Assembly: GCA_002361875.1 (NCBI GenBank)
Contig: DERX01000058.1
Coordinates: 1 to 26,381 of the forward strand
Source: Ruminococcaceae bacterium UBA3329
GTDB lineage: Bacteria > Bacillota > Clostridia > Oscillospirales > Acutalibacteraceae
Direction of reading: 5' to 3'
DNA: 26,381 nucleotides
Under the pieces are notes generated by a model. The model saw only the letters and a program-made list of their open reading frames with translations, did no database searches and had not been told where the DNA came from. Positions 16,225-23,331 of this stretch are shown here, in pieces. Every line of letters begins with the position of its first letter. The stretch's first letter is position 1. A program made the translations under genes and the position numbers.

Positions 16225-16754
16225 GCAAAAAAACAAATAAAAATGCTGAAAAAGCAGAAGAAAAAAAGGCAGAAGAAGAGGTAAACACCACTGACGAAGC
16301 CGCAGAAGAAAAAGCAGAGGAAAATCCCCTTGAAAAGGAATTGGCGGACACCAAGGAGCAGCTATTAAGACTGACTGCGGAATATGCCAATTTCAGAAAA
16401 AGAAGCGAAAAGGAAAAGAGTGAAAGCTTCACCTTTGCCACAGCAAAAGCAGTCGGCGAAATCCTCAGCGTAGTTGATAATCTTGAAAGAGCTTTATCAA
16501 ACGAGCAGGAGGATTATGACGGACTCAAAAAGGGCGTTCAGATGACCTTTGACGGTTTGATGGCATCCCTTGAAAAATTAGGCGTAACCGTCTACGGCGA
16601 AAACGGAGATTCGTTTGACCCCACTTACCACAACGCAGTAATGCATATTGAGGATGAAAATCTGGGTGAAAATGTAATCACAGACGTTTTCCAAAAAGGC
16701 TACAGAATAAATGACAAGGTCATCAGACCTGCAATGGTTAAAACCGCTAACTAA
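16221..16754 (+). CDS. grpE: Nucleotide exchange factor GrpE
   Basis: A 177-residue protein. The first 45 residues are Lys/Glu/Ala-rich and disordered. They are followed by a long coiled coil (ELADTKEQLLRLTAEYANFRKRSEKEK) and the C-terminal beta domain with the signature GYRINDKVIRPAMV. It releases ADP from DnaK. AGGAGG precedes the ATG, and the start overlaps the hrcA stop by 4 bases. Confidence 0.97.
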   Translation: MSKKTNKNAEKAEEKKAEEEVNTTDEAAEEKAEENPLEKELADTKEQLLRLTAEYANFRKRSEKEKSESFTFATAKAVGEILSVVDNLERALSNEQEDYDGLKKGVQMTFDGLMASLEKLGVTVYGENGDSFDPTYHNAVMHIEDENLGENVITDVFQKGYRINDKVIRPAMVKTAN

Positions 16755-16786
16755 TTTAATTACATTATTATAGGAGGACAAATATT

Positions 16787-18631
16787 ATGTCAAAAATTAT
16801 CGGTATTGATTTAGGTACAACAAACAGTTGCGTAAGCGTTATTGAAGGCGGCGAGCCTGTTGTAATCACCAACGCAGAGGGCGCAAGAACAACTCCGTCA
16901 GTCGTTGCTTTCTCAAAAGACGGCGAAAGAATGGTTGGTAACGTTGCAAAGCGTCAGGCTATCACAAACCCTGACAAAACAATTGCATCCATCAAAAGAC
17001 ATATGGGTTCAGATTACAAGGTAACAATCGACGGCAAGGCTTACACTCCGCAGGAGATTTCAGCTATCATTCTGCAGAAGCTTAAGGCTGATGCTGAGGC
17101 TTATCTCGGCGAAACCGTAAGCGAGGCTGTTATTACTGTTCCTGCATACTTCACAGACGCACAGCGTCAGGCAACTAAGGACGCAGGTAAAATTGCAGGT
17201 CTTGAGGTAAAGAGAATCATCAACGAGCCGACAGCGGCTGCACTTGCTTTCGGTATTGACAAAGAGGATGACCAGAAGGTTATGGTTTATGACCTCGGCG
17301 GCGGTACCTTCGACGTTTCTATTATCGAAATGGGTGACGGTGTACAGGAGGTACTTGCAACAGCAGGTAACAACCGTCTTGGCGGTGACGATTTCGACAA
17401 AAAGGTTATGGACTGGATTGTTGCTGAATTCAAGAAGGAAAACGGCATTGACCTTGCAGCAGACAAAATGGCTATGCAGAGAGTTAAGGAAGCTGCTGAA
17501 AAGGCAAAGATTGACCTTTCAGGTATGACAACAGCACAGATTTCTCTCCCATTCATCACAGCAGATGCAACAGGTCCTAAGCACCTTGAGCTGACACTCA
17601 CAAGAGCAAAGTTCAATGAGATGACTGCTGACCTTGTTGAAGCTACAATGGGTCCTGTTCGTCAGGCAATCAGCGATTCAGGCTTGTCTATGAGCGAGAT
17701 TGACAAGGTTCTCCTTGTTGGTGGTTCAACAAGAATCCCTGCTGTTCAGGAGGCTATTCAGAAGTTCAGCGGTAAAGAGCCGTTCAAGGGCATCAACCCT
17801 GACGAGTGTGTATCCATGGGTGCTGCTTTACAGGGCGGTGTACTCGGCGGCGATGTTAAGGGTCTTCTCCTTCTCGACGTTACTCCCCTTTCACTTGGTA
17901 TTGAAACAATGGGCGGTGTAAACACCGTTATCATTGAAAGAAATACAACTATTCCAACAAAGAAGAGCCAGATTTTCTCAACTGCCGCTGATAATCAGAC
18001 ATCAGTAGAGGTTCACGTTCTTCAGGGTGAAAGAGAATTTGCTAAGGACAACAAAACACTTGGTATGTTCCACCTTGACGGTATCCTTCCTGCAAGACGC
18101 GGTGTTCCGCAGATTGAGGTAACATTTGATATTGATGCCAACGGTATCGTTCACGTATCAGCTAAGGACCTCGGCACAGGCAAGGAACAGCAGATTTCCA
18201 TTACTGCATCATCAAATATGAGCAAGGATGATATTGACAAGGCTGTTAAAGAGGCTGAGCAGTTTGCTGAAGAGGATAAGAAGAAGAGAGAGGCTGTTGA
18301 CCTCAGAAACAACGCTGACCAGATGGTTTATCAGACAGAAAAGATGTTGAGCGAAGATGGCGACAAGTTCTCTGCTGATGACAAGAGCGCACTTGAAACA
18401 AAGGTTGCAGCACTTAAGGAAGCACTCAAGGGCGAAAATGTTGATGCAATCAAGTCAGCTCAGGAGGATTTACAGAACAAGTTCTACGAGGTTTCACAGA
18501 AGCTTTACGAGGCTGCTCAGGCTGCAGGTGCTAATCCAAATGCAGGTGCAGGCTTTGATCCGAACCAGGCTGCAGGCGGTGCAGATGCAGGCTATACCGA
18601 TGCAGATTATACAGAGGTTGACGATAACTAA
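16787..18631 (+). CDS. dnaK: Chaperone DnaK (Hsp70)
   Basis: A 614-residue Hsp70. The ATPase domain has IGIDLGTTNSCVSV, VYDLGGGTFDVSI and LVGGSTRIPAVQ. The substrate-binding domain begins after the linker LLLLDVTPLSLGIET. The lid and an Ala/Gly-rich tail end in EVDDN. The length fits Gram-positive DnaK, which lacks a stretch in the ATPase domain found in proteobacteria. AGGAGG is well placed before the ATG. Codons are biased toward a small set and the base composition is less AT-rich than in the polysaccharide genes, as expected of a highly expressed protein. Confidence 0.99.
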   Translation: MSKIIGIDLGTTNSCVSVIEGGEPVVITNAEGARTTPSVVAFSKDGERMVGNVAKRQAITNPDKTIASIKRHMGSDYKVTIDGKAYTPQEISAIILQKLKADAEAYLGETVSEAVITVPAYFTDAQRQATKDAGKIAGLEVKRIINEPTAAALAFGIDKEDDQKVMVYDLGGGTFDVSIIEMGDGVQEVLATAGNNRLGGDDFDKKVMDWIVAEFKKENGIDLAADKMAMQRVKEAAEKAKIDLSGMTTAQISLPFITADATGPKHLELTLTRAKFNEMTADLVEATMGPVRQAISDSGLSMSEIDKVLLVGGSTRIPAVQEAIQKFSGKEPFKGINPDECVSMGAALQGGVLGGDVKGLLLLDVTPLSLGIETMGGVNTVIIERNTTIPTKKSQIFSTAADNQTSVEVHVLQGEREFAKDNKTLGMFHLDGILPARRGVPQIEVTFDIDANGIVHVSAKDLGTGKEQQISITASSNMSKDDIDKAVKEAEQFAEEDKKKREAVDLRNNADQMVYQTEKMLSEDGDKFSADDKSALETKVAALKEALKGENVDAIKSAQEDLQNKFYEVSQKLYEAAQAAGANPNAGAGFDPNQAAGGADAGYTDADYTEVDDN

Positions 18632-18650
18632 TCGTTGGAATATAATAAAA

Positions 18651-18674
18651 ATGGTGGAGCTTTTGCTCCACCAT
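18651..18674 (+). other. Strong hairpin in the dnaK-dnaJ gap
   Basis: A perfect 10-bp stem, ATGGTGGAGC (18651-18660) with GCTCCACCAT (18665-18674), around a TTTT loop, 20 bases after the dnaK stop. There is no T-run after it, so it is not a standard intrinsic terminator. It could protect the dnaK 3' end after RNA processing or lower dnaJ expression. Confidence 0.7.
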
Positions 18675-18710
18675 ATACTTGATTTCAGATAAATTACAGA
18701 GAGAATTATT

Positions 18711-19850
18711 ATGGCAGAAAATAAGAGAGATTATTATGAGGTCCTCGGTGTTTCAAAGGGTGCTAGTGAAGATGAAATAAAAAAAGCATACAGAAAAACC
18801 GCTAAAAAATATCATCCGGACTTAAATCCCGACAATGCAGAGGCTGAGGCTAAGTTCAAGGAATGCAACGAGGCATACGAGGTACTCAGTGACCCACAGA
18901 AAAAGGCAAGATATGACCAGTTCGGCTTTGCAGGCGTTGACCCCAACTACGGTGCAGGTCAGGGCGGCTACGGCGGTGGTTTTGGCGGTGGCTTCGGCTT
19001 TGACGGAGATATTGACCTTGGTGACATTTTCTCCTCCTTCTTCGGCGGTGGCGGCGGTTTCGGAGGAAGAAATCCGAATGCTCCCCAAAGAGGACGTGAT
19101 ATTCAGTCAGCTGTAACCCTCACCTTCGAGGAGGCTGCAAAGGGCTGTAAAAAGACTATTGAGGTTATGCGTGTTATGGACTGCAGTGACTGTCACGGCA
19201 GCGGTGCAGCACCCGGCACATCACCACAGACCTGTCCCGAATGTCAGGGCAGAGGTGTAATTAATGTTCAGCAGCGCACTCCCCTCGGTGTTATGAGCAC
19301 ACAGCGCACCTGTAACAGATGCGGCGGTACAGGCAAGTTTATTAACACCCCCTGCAAAAAGTGCAGCGGCAAGGGCAAGGTCAGAACAAAGAAGAAAATT
19401 GACATCAACATCCCCGCAGGTATTGACAACAATCAGGTTGTTAATGTACGAGGATTTGGCAATGACGGCTCAAACGGCGGTCCTGCAGGTGATTTGAAGG
19501 TTGTTGTCAATATCAAGCCCCACGCTTATTTTAAACGTGACGGATACGACGTTCATTACAGCAAGCATATTTCAATTGTTCAGGCAACACTTGGTGCCGA
19601 TGTTGAAATACCCACACTCGACGGCAACGTAACGCTGAATATCCCTGCCGGTACACAGCCGAATGAGGTATTCACCTTAAAGGGCAATAAGGGTATTCAG
19701 AGGCTTAACGGTATGGGCAAAGGCGAGGAATATGTTACAATCGTTGTTGATATCCCGAAAAATATAAGCGAGGAGCAGAAAAAGCTCTTAAATGAGTTCG
19801 ACAAATCCTATACTCCCCCAAAGCCTAAAAAAAGAGGCTTTTTCAGATAA
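18711..19850 (+). CDS. dnaJ: Co-chaperone DnaJ (Hsp40, type I)
   Basis: A 379-residue type I J-protein. The J domain spans residues 6-70 with HPD at 35-37, followed by a Gly/Phe-rich region (about 80-130). The zinc-binding domain has four CxxCxGxG-type repeats (CSDCHGSG, CPECQGRG, CNRCGGTG, CKKCSGKG), and two C-terminal client-binding domains follow. It stimulates DnaK ATPase and delivers clients. The SD (AGAGAG) is weak compared with grpE and dnaK, which with the hairpin upstream would keep DnaJ below DnaK. It is the last gene of the operon. Confidence 0.98.
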   Translation: MAENKRDYYEVLGVSKGASEDEIKKAYRKTAKKYHPDLNPDNAEAEAKFKECNEAYEVLSDPQKKARYDQFGFAGVDPNYGAGQGGYGGGFGGGFGFDGDIDLGDIFSSFFGGGGGFGGRNPNAPQRGRDIQSAVTLTFEEAAKGCKKTIEVMRVMDCSDCHGSGAAPGTSPQTCPECQGRGVINVQQRTPLGVMSTQRTCNRCGGTGKFINTPCKKCSGKGKVRTKKKIDINIPAGIDNNQVVNVRGFGNDGSNGGPAGDLKVVVNIKPHAYFKRDGYDVHYSKHISIVQATLGADVEIPTLDGNVTLNIPAGTQPNEVFTLKGNKGIQRLNGMGKGEEYVTIVVDIPKNISEEQKKLLNEFDKSYTPPKPKKRGFFR

Positions 19851-19890
19851 AAAATATCCCGAAAGCAACATTGCTTTCGGGATATTTTTT
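19851..19890. terminator. Bidirectional intrinsic terminator between dnaJ and the CHAP gene
   Basis: An 18-bp perfect inverted repeat (19851-19868 with 19871-19888) whose outer pairs are A/T runs, giving a T-run on either strand. It starts right after the dnaJ stop and ends 3 bases before the stop of the convergent CHAP gene. Confidence 0.95.
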
Positions 19891-19891
19891 A

Positions 19892-20536
19892 TTACTGTAT
19901 CTGGAACAGTGCATTGTTCGGATTCATAATTTCGTTATTGCTTCTTGCAAATTCCATTGCAGTAAAGCAATTCTTTTCCTGCAATTCAAAATGAGTGTCC
20001 TCCATTTTATATGCAGGCTCAGGGATTACGGGCTCTATCTCTATATTATCATAGGTATAAATATACCCATAAAAGCGCTGACCGTAATGACTTGTCATAT
20101 CACTGAAGGTTTTAACATCAAAATAAGTTCCGCCCCAGTGTGACTCCGAAACAGTTACTGCACCGTCATCGGAAATCTCCTCAACTACGGCAACATGATT
20201 AGACCAGCAGGCAACTGCGCCAAGCTTCGGCTCACTGCCGTAATCATAGTAATCATTATACTTGTTTATAAACCACCACTCACCTGCATTGCCGCGGCTG
20301 ATTTTCGGCGCCTCACCGTTCAACTCATAAACCCTGCCATAGGCATATGCCACACAGTTCGGCATACCATATCCTGTTTTTGAATAAGCGTTAAGCTCTC
20401 TTGTATAATACGGCTCACCGCTGGGAGCTGTCAGCCTTGGCTCATACGCTTTAGCAAATACTGTTGTCGGGAAAACGGTTAATACTACAAATGTAAGTAT
20501 AAGTGATATTATACCCACCTTGATTGTCTTTTTCAT
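19892..20536 (-). CDS. Secreted CHAP-domain peptidoglycan hydrolase
   Basis: Residues 1-29 are a signal peptide (MKKTIKVGIIS, hydrophobic core, VFAKA). The mature part is a CHAP domain, with catalytic Cys61 in MPNCVAYAYGR, His114 in CWSNHVAVVEE and the third polar position near SESHWGG at 130-135. CHAP enzymes cut peptidoglycan as amidases or endopeptidases. The last 50 residues (after YIYTYDNIE) form a short tail with no recognised binding domain. The frame opens 10 codons earlier, but the ATG at 20536 starts the signal peptide and has AAAGGAG 11 bases upstream. It is monocistronic, with direct GTTACAA repeats upstream. Confidence 0.87.
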   Translation of the reverse strand: MKKTIKVGIISLILTFVVLTVFPTTVFAKAYEPRLTAPSGEPYYTRELNAYSKTGYGMPNCVAYAYGRVYELNGEAPKISRGNAGEWWFINKYNDYYDYGSEPKLGAVACWSNHVAVVEEISDDGAVTVSESHWGGTYFDVKTFSDMTSHYGQRFYGYIYTYDNIEIEPVIPEPAYKMEDTHFELQEKNCFTAMEFARSNNEIMNPNNALFQIQ

Positions 20537-20620
20537 AATTAACTTTACTCCTTTGTAACATCGCATAAAATTGTAACATATTACACAGTTTGTAATCTAC
20601 AGCAATAATAGCCAAGGTTT

Positions 20621-20647
20621 TTGTAACTTTTTTGTAACTATTGTAAC
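20621..20647. promoter_or_regulatory. Tandem TTGTAAC repeats, WalR/OmpR-type candidate operator
   Basis: TTGTAAC occurs at 20621, 20632 and 20641, and further copies lie at 20553 and 20571 (20590 is TTGTAAT). The first pair gives TGTAAC-N5-TGTAAC, which fits the WalR (YycF) box TGTWAH-N5-TGTWAH. On the minus strand a -10-like TATTAT (20605-20610) follows with no good -35, as at activator-dependent promoters. The repeats lie upstream of the CHAP hydrolase, and cell-wall hydrolases are the classic WalR targets. The box is in reverse orientation to the gene. Confidence 0.55.
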
Positions 20648-20663
20648 TTTTAGACAAAAATTT

Positions 20664-20690
20664 AACACCTGCTCCGCCGGAACAGGTGTT
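20664..20690 (-). terminator. Intrinsic terminator of the XRE regulator gene
   Basis: An 8-bp stem AACACCTG/CAGGTGTT (20664-20671 with 20683-20690) extended by three inner pairs. On the minus strand it is followed by AAATTTTTG. It lies 18 bases after the regulator stop. Confidence 0.8.
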
Positions 20691-20707
20691 TTTAGACTAT
20701 TGTACAT

Positions 20708-21115
20708 TTACTTTTTCATCTTTGCAGTTATTATGTAAAAAAGCGGTATAGTTAAAAAAACAATCCACATCGGATTCCATAGCTTAAACAGAATACCGCA
20801 CAGCAGATAGATAATCACAACAAGCACAGGATAGCAGAAAATAATCGGCTTTTTCTTTTCAGGCTTTTCTTCTGCAGAATTCTCCTCAGCAAACTCTGGC
20901 TTTTGGGACAACTCCTCTGCTTTAATCAGGCTTTCAATAGGCACTGAATAAAATTCCGCAAGCTTCATAAAATTGTCGATATCAGGAGTGGATACCCCCT
21001 GCTCCCATTTTGATATGGACTGCCTGCTTAGTCCCATAGCCTCCGCAAGCTGCTCCTGACTAAGCTCTCTTTCTATTCTGAGTTTTCTTAAATATTCGCC
21101 CTGCTTAATTGACAT
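20708..21115 (-). CDS. XRE-family regulator with C-terminal membrane segments
   Basis: A 135-residue protein. The N-terminal HTH_3 domain (GEYLRKLRIERELSQEQLAE, then GLSRQSISKWEQGVSTPDID) occupies residues 5-62. A charged linker (EENSAEEKPEKKK) follows, then two hydrophobic segments near 90-110 and 115-130, placing the regulator at the membrane. Two ATGs stand in tandem; the second (21115) is 6 bases from GGAG and better spaced than the first (3 bases), so I choose 21115. Such membrane-tethered XRE proteins are common in Clostridia and are mostly uncharacterised. A promoter lies at 21205-21233. The target is unknown; it may act on itself or on the neighbouring CHAP gene. Confidence 0.83.
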   Translation of the reverse strand: MSIKQGEYLRKLRIERELSQEQLAEAMGLSRQSISKWEQGVSTPDIDNFMKLAEFYSVPIESLIKAEELSQKPEFAEENSAEEKPEKKKPIIFCYPVLVVIIYLLCGILFKLWNPMWIVFLTIPLFYIITAKMKK

Positions 21116-21204
21116 CATTCACTCCGTAAAAACAATAAAACCATCCCGAATCGCATACAGTCAAAACGGAAATGGTTTAATAAAAAATCACTAACCTGCT
21201 GATT

Positions 21205-21233
21205 AGTATATCAAAAGCACTGCAAAAAATCAA
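21205..21233 (-). promoter_or_regulatory. Promoter of the XRE regulator
   Basis: On the minus strand TTGATT (21228-21233), a 17-base spacer and TATACT (21205-21210). The leader then contains an imperfect inverted repeat (AAACCAT at 21138-21144 with ATGGTTT at 21172-21178) that may be an operator. Confidence 0.6.
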
Positions 21234-21341
21234 TATCTATAAATTGTAATTTTCTCCAAATTATAACATTTTCCCAATTAAAACATTATCACATTTTTAT
21301 TAAAACAGTGTTCTCGGCAATACTAATACTGAGGTGATACT

Positions 21342-21530
21342 ATGAATAAAAATGATTTGCCGCTCGGCTTCGGTATGGCACTTGCGCAAAACGAAACTGC
21401 AATGCAGCAATTTGAAGCATTAACCACTAAACAAAAAGAAGCCGTAGTAAACAAAACCAAAAAAATAAATTCAAAAAAAGAAATGAAAAGCTTTGTCAGC
21501 AGCCTTTCAGAAGGCTCACTGCAAATTTAA
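21342..21530 (+). CDS. Small conserved protein, YdeI/OmpD-associated-like motif
   Basis: A 62-residue soluble, lysine-rich protein. GAGGTGA at 21332-21338 is an excellent SD. The sequence LPLGFGMALAQNETAMQQFEAL, then KQKEAVVNKTKKINSKKEM, resembles the C-terminal helical module of the YdeI/OmpD-associated family (A-L-x-x-N-x-x-A-x-x-x-F-x-x-L followed by a basic helix). I recall stand-alone versions of this size in many Clostridia, all without known function. It is the last chromosomal gene before the integrated element. Confidence 0.75.
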   Translation: MNKNDLPLGFGMALAQNETAMQQFEALTTKQKEAVVNKTKKINSKKEMKSFVSSLSEGSLQI

Positions 21531-21544
21531 TCTTCCCAAAGATA

Positions 21545-21581
21545 AAACCCAATAGAAAGCTAAAAACCTTCTATTGGGTTT
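21545..21581 (-). terminator. Hairpin terminator of the interrupted tRNA locus
   Basis: A 13-bp perfect stem (21545-21557 with 21569-21581) and 11-base loop, followed on the minus strand by TATC after GGGTTT. It directly follows the tRNA 3' end remnant read on the minus strand, as a tRNA terminator would. It may also stop the convergent 62-residue protein gene. Confidence 0.7.
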
Positions 21582-21593
21582 GGTCGGAGTGAC
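21581..21593 (-). other. Putative att site: 3' end of a proline-type tRNA gene
   Basis: On the minus strand GTCACTCCGACCA matches the end of bacterial tRNA-Pro genes: the last T-stem bases, the acceptor strand CACTCCG, discriminator A and CCA. The bases before it do not form a T-arm, so the similarity stops abruptly. This is what an integration junction looks like when the intact tRNA is rebuilt at the far end of the element. The integrase gene lies about 110 bases away. The true core length cannot be set without the other junction. Confidence 0.65.
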
Positions 21594-21601
21594 CCATCGC
21601 A

Positions 21602-21617
21602 AACTTATATATAAGTT
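21602..21617. repeat. Perfect 16-bp palindrome next to the att site
   Basis: AACTTATATATAAGTT lies 9 bases inside the element from the tRNA remnant. It is a candidate arm-type binding site for the integrase or excision factor. Confidence 0.5.
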
Positions 21618-21621
21618 CTCG

Positions 21622-21645
21622 AAAACCGCCTTTTAATGCGGTTTT
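21622..21645. terminator. Hairpin terminator after the integrase gene
   Basis: An 8-bp stem AAAACCGC/GCGGTTTT (21622-21629 with 21638-21645) with A/T runs at its base, 57 bases beyond the integrase stop. It could work in both directions and would insulate the element from the chromosome. Confidence 0.7.
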
Positions 21646-21701
21646 TCTGCTCTATCTGATAATTGAAAAATAGTTTTGGTGCATTTTTGGTGCAGATTAC
21701 T

Positions 21702-22868
21702 CTAAGCAATCAGATTTTCATTGCAATATGCTGAAAACATATCTATTGCCTTGTTCTGCCTTTTTGCAAACACATCACAATAAGTATTGATTGTAATGGA
21801 TATATCTGTATGACCTAACCAAGTCATAATTACCTCAGGCGGTATATCAGCTTCAATACATCTTGTTGCAAAGGTATGGCGGAGCGTATGCTGTCCGCCT
21901 GTTGTCTGCAAGCCTGCACTTTTACATAGTCTGTGGAAATAATCGTTTGTCTGCTGTGTTGAAACAGGTCTTTTCATATTCTCATTGTAGAAAAGCAGGT
22001 TATCTTCATTTTCTACATAGTTATCTAAAACCGTTTTTAAAACATCAACAAGATAATTATTGATTGGTACATCTCTAACCCCTCTCGGAGTTTTTGTTTT
22101 GCTTCCTACTGTTGCTTTGTAATCAAGTCCTCTTGTAATTGTATTTCTTACATGGATTACTTGATTATCCAAATCAATATCATCAGGAGTTAAGGCACAA
22201 ATTTCTCCCATTCTAAGCCCTGAAAAAAGTTCAATCAAAAACATTGAATTATAATCAATATTCTTTGCTCTGTACCGCTTCTTTTTCAAAGCTTCAAGGA
22301 AAATGTTTTGTTCTTCACAAGTAAAAGCGTGTATCTTTTTATCCTGTCTGTCAGCTTTCGGCTTTTTAATAAATGGACTGTCCATAAGATTATAAGTAAG
22401 TATTCGCTTGTTAACAGCGAGCTTATACGCCTTTGACAAAGCACTATAAACCTTGTTGATAACGCTATTAGAATACTTGCTCTTTAAGCTCAGCAGAAAA
22501 TCATTTATTCTTGCTTCACTTAAATTTGTAATCGGAATACTTCCGATTGAGGATTGCTCTAAGATTTTAATAGTATAAATTCGTCTTGTGTATGCAGCTT
22601 CTTTTATTTCACCGATTTTATAATCATAGTCCGCACTTTCCTTTAACAAATCAACCGCCGTACAATTAGATGTATCTGTTATTCTTCCGAGAGCTAATTC
22701 TCTTTCAAACTGCTTTTTCTTATTTCTGACCTCTGTCTTGGAATTACCGCTAAAGCTCTTTCGCTTTATTTCACCGCTTGGAGTTGTATATGAAATTTGT
22801 AACCGCCATTTATTTCGCTTTTCGTCAAAATATAATGAGCCGTTGCCATTCGTGTTATTTTTACTCAT
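21702..22868 (-). CDS. int: Tyrosine recombinase (integrase) of the element
   Basis: A 388-residue phage/ICE-type integrase. An N-terminal AP2-like arm-binding domain (SLYFDEKRNKWRLQISY) is followed by a SAM-like core-binding domain (about 70-165) and the catalytic domain. The catalytic residues are Arg219 in SGLRMGEI, Lys257 or Lys259 in the beta-hairpin GSKTKTPRGVRDVPI, His327 and Arg330 in HTLRHTFATR, His353 in WLGHTDISIT and nucleophile Tyr363 in NTYCDVF, so it looks active. It should join the element to the tRNA att site at 21581-21593. AAAGG is 5 bases from the ATG. It is the last gene of the minus-strand module, 50 bases after the HTH gene. Confidence 0.95.
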   Translation of the reverse strand: MSKNNTNGNGSLYFDEKRNKWRLQISYTTPSGEIKRKSFSGNSKTEVRNKKKQFERELALGRITDTSNCTAVDLLKESADYDYKIGEIKEAAYTRRIYTIKILEQSSIGSIPITNLSEARINDFLLSLKSKYSNSVINKVYSALSKAYKLAVNKRILTYNLMDSPFIKKPKADRQDKKIHAFTCEEQNIFLEALKKKRYRAKNIDYNSMFLIELFSGLRMGEICALTPDDIDLDNQVIHVRNTITRGLDYKATVGSKTKTPRGVRDVPINNYLVDVLKTVLDNYVENEDNLLFYNENMKRPVSTQQTNDYFHRLCKSAGLQTTGGQHTLRHTFATRCIEADIPPEVIMTWLGHTDISITINTYCDVFAKRQNKAIDMFSAYCNENLIA

Positions 22869-22918
22869 ATCAGCCTTTCCAAGACTATGTACTATTCACT
22901 TTTAAAAGTTCAATTCTA

Positions 22919-23221
22919 TTATTTCCAATATACCTCATTGTCCTTACATCTACGTTCTGAAAAGAATTTGATAAACGCAGTTTTCAAAACAAGTTTTGAT
23001 TTTCCAATATCAGTACAGGGAAAACTCGGATTATTAAACAGGGTTTCAACAGTATGTTTAGACCACCCTGTTATATTCCGTATATCCTCTTGCGAAAAGA
23101 AGAGCACATTATCGGTATCAAGACTGTTTATGTTTGTCTTGTATCGTTCAATTTCTGCATTCATCTTTTCAAAATCCTGTAATGAAATTGAAAAATCATT
23201 TTTCATATTGTCAAATAACAT
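22919..23221 (-). CDS. Small HTH protein, excisionase-like
   Basis: A 100-residue protein. The first half is a predicted helical/coiled stretch (SLQDFEKMNAEIERYKTNINSL). The second half is a MerR/Xis-type winged HTH: FFSQEDIRNITGWSKHTVETLF, then PCTDIGKSKLVLKTAFIKFF, matching the 'HTH_17' pattern of helix, turn, wing and K-x-x-L. Its place just upstream of the integrase fits a recombination directionality factor or integrase regulator. AGGAG is 12 bases from the ATG at 23221; an ATG at 23206 is also possible. Confidence 0.75.
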   Translation of the reverse strand: MLFDNMKNDFSISLQDFEKMNAEIERYKTNINSLDTDNVLFFSQEDIRNITGWSKHTVETLFNNPSFPCTDIGKSKLVLKTAFIKFFSERRCKDNEVYWK

Positions 23222-23331
23222 AATTATTATAACTCCTATAAAAGCAATAGTAAATAGTCTTAGCTGAATATTTATAGTGCAGTACCAATATTTGTACCAT
23301 AATACAACTCCTTACGGTAAATAGCTGAAAT

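Noticed and set aside
17287..17616. 109-codon minus-strand ORF inside dnaK
   Set aside because: Shadow of the strongly biased dnaK codons; no SD and no recognisable protein pattern.
21320..21331. AATACTAATAC, similar to the origin loop
   Set aside because: It lacks the complete nonanucleotide complement GTAATACTA and has no flanking stem.
21581..21660. Possible complete tRNA gene
   Set aside because: Only the last 13 bases of a tRNA are present; the sequence further along the minus strand has no T-arm, anticodon arm or D-arm.
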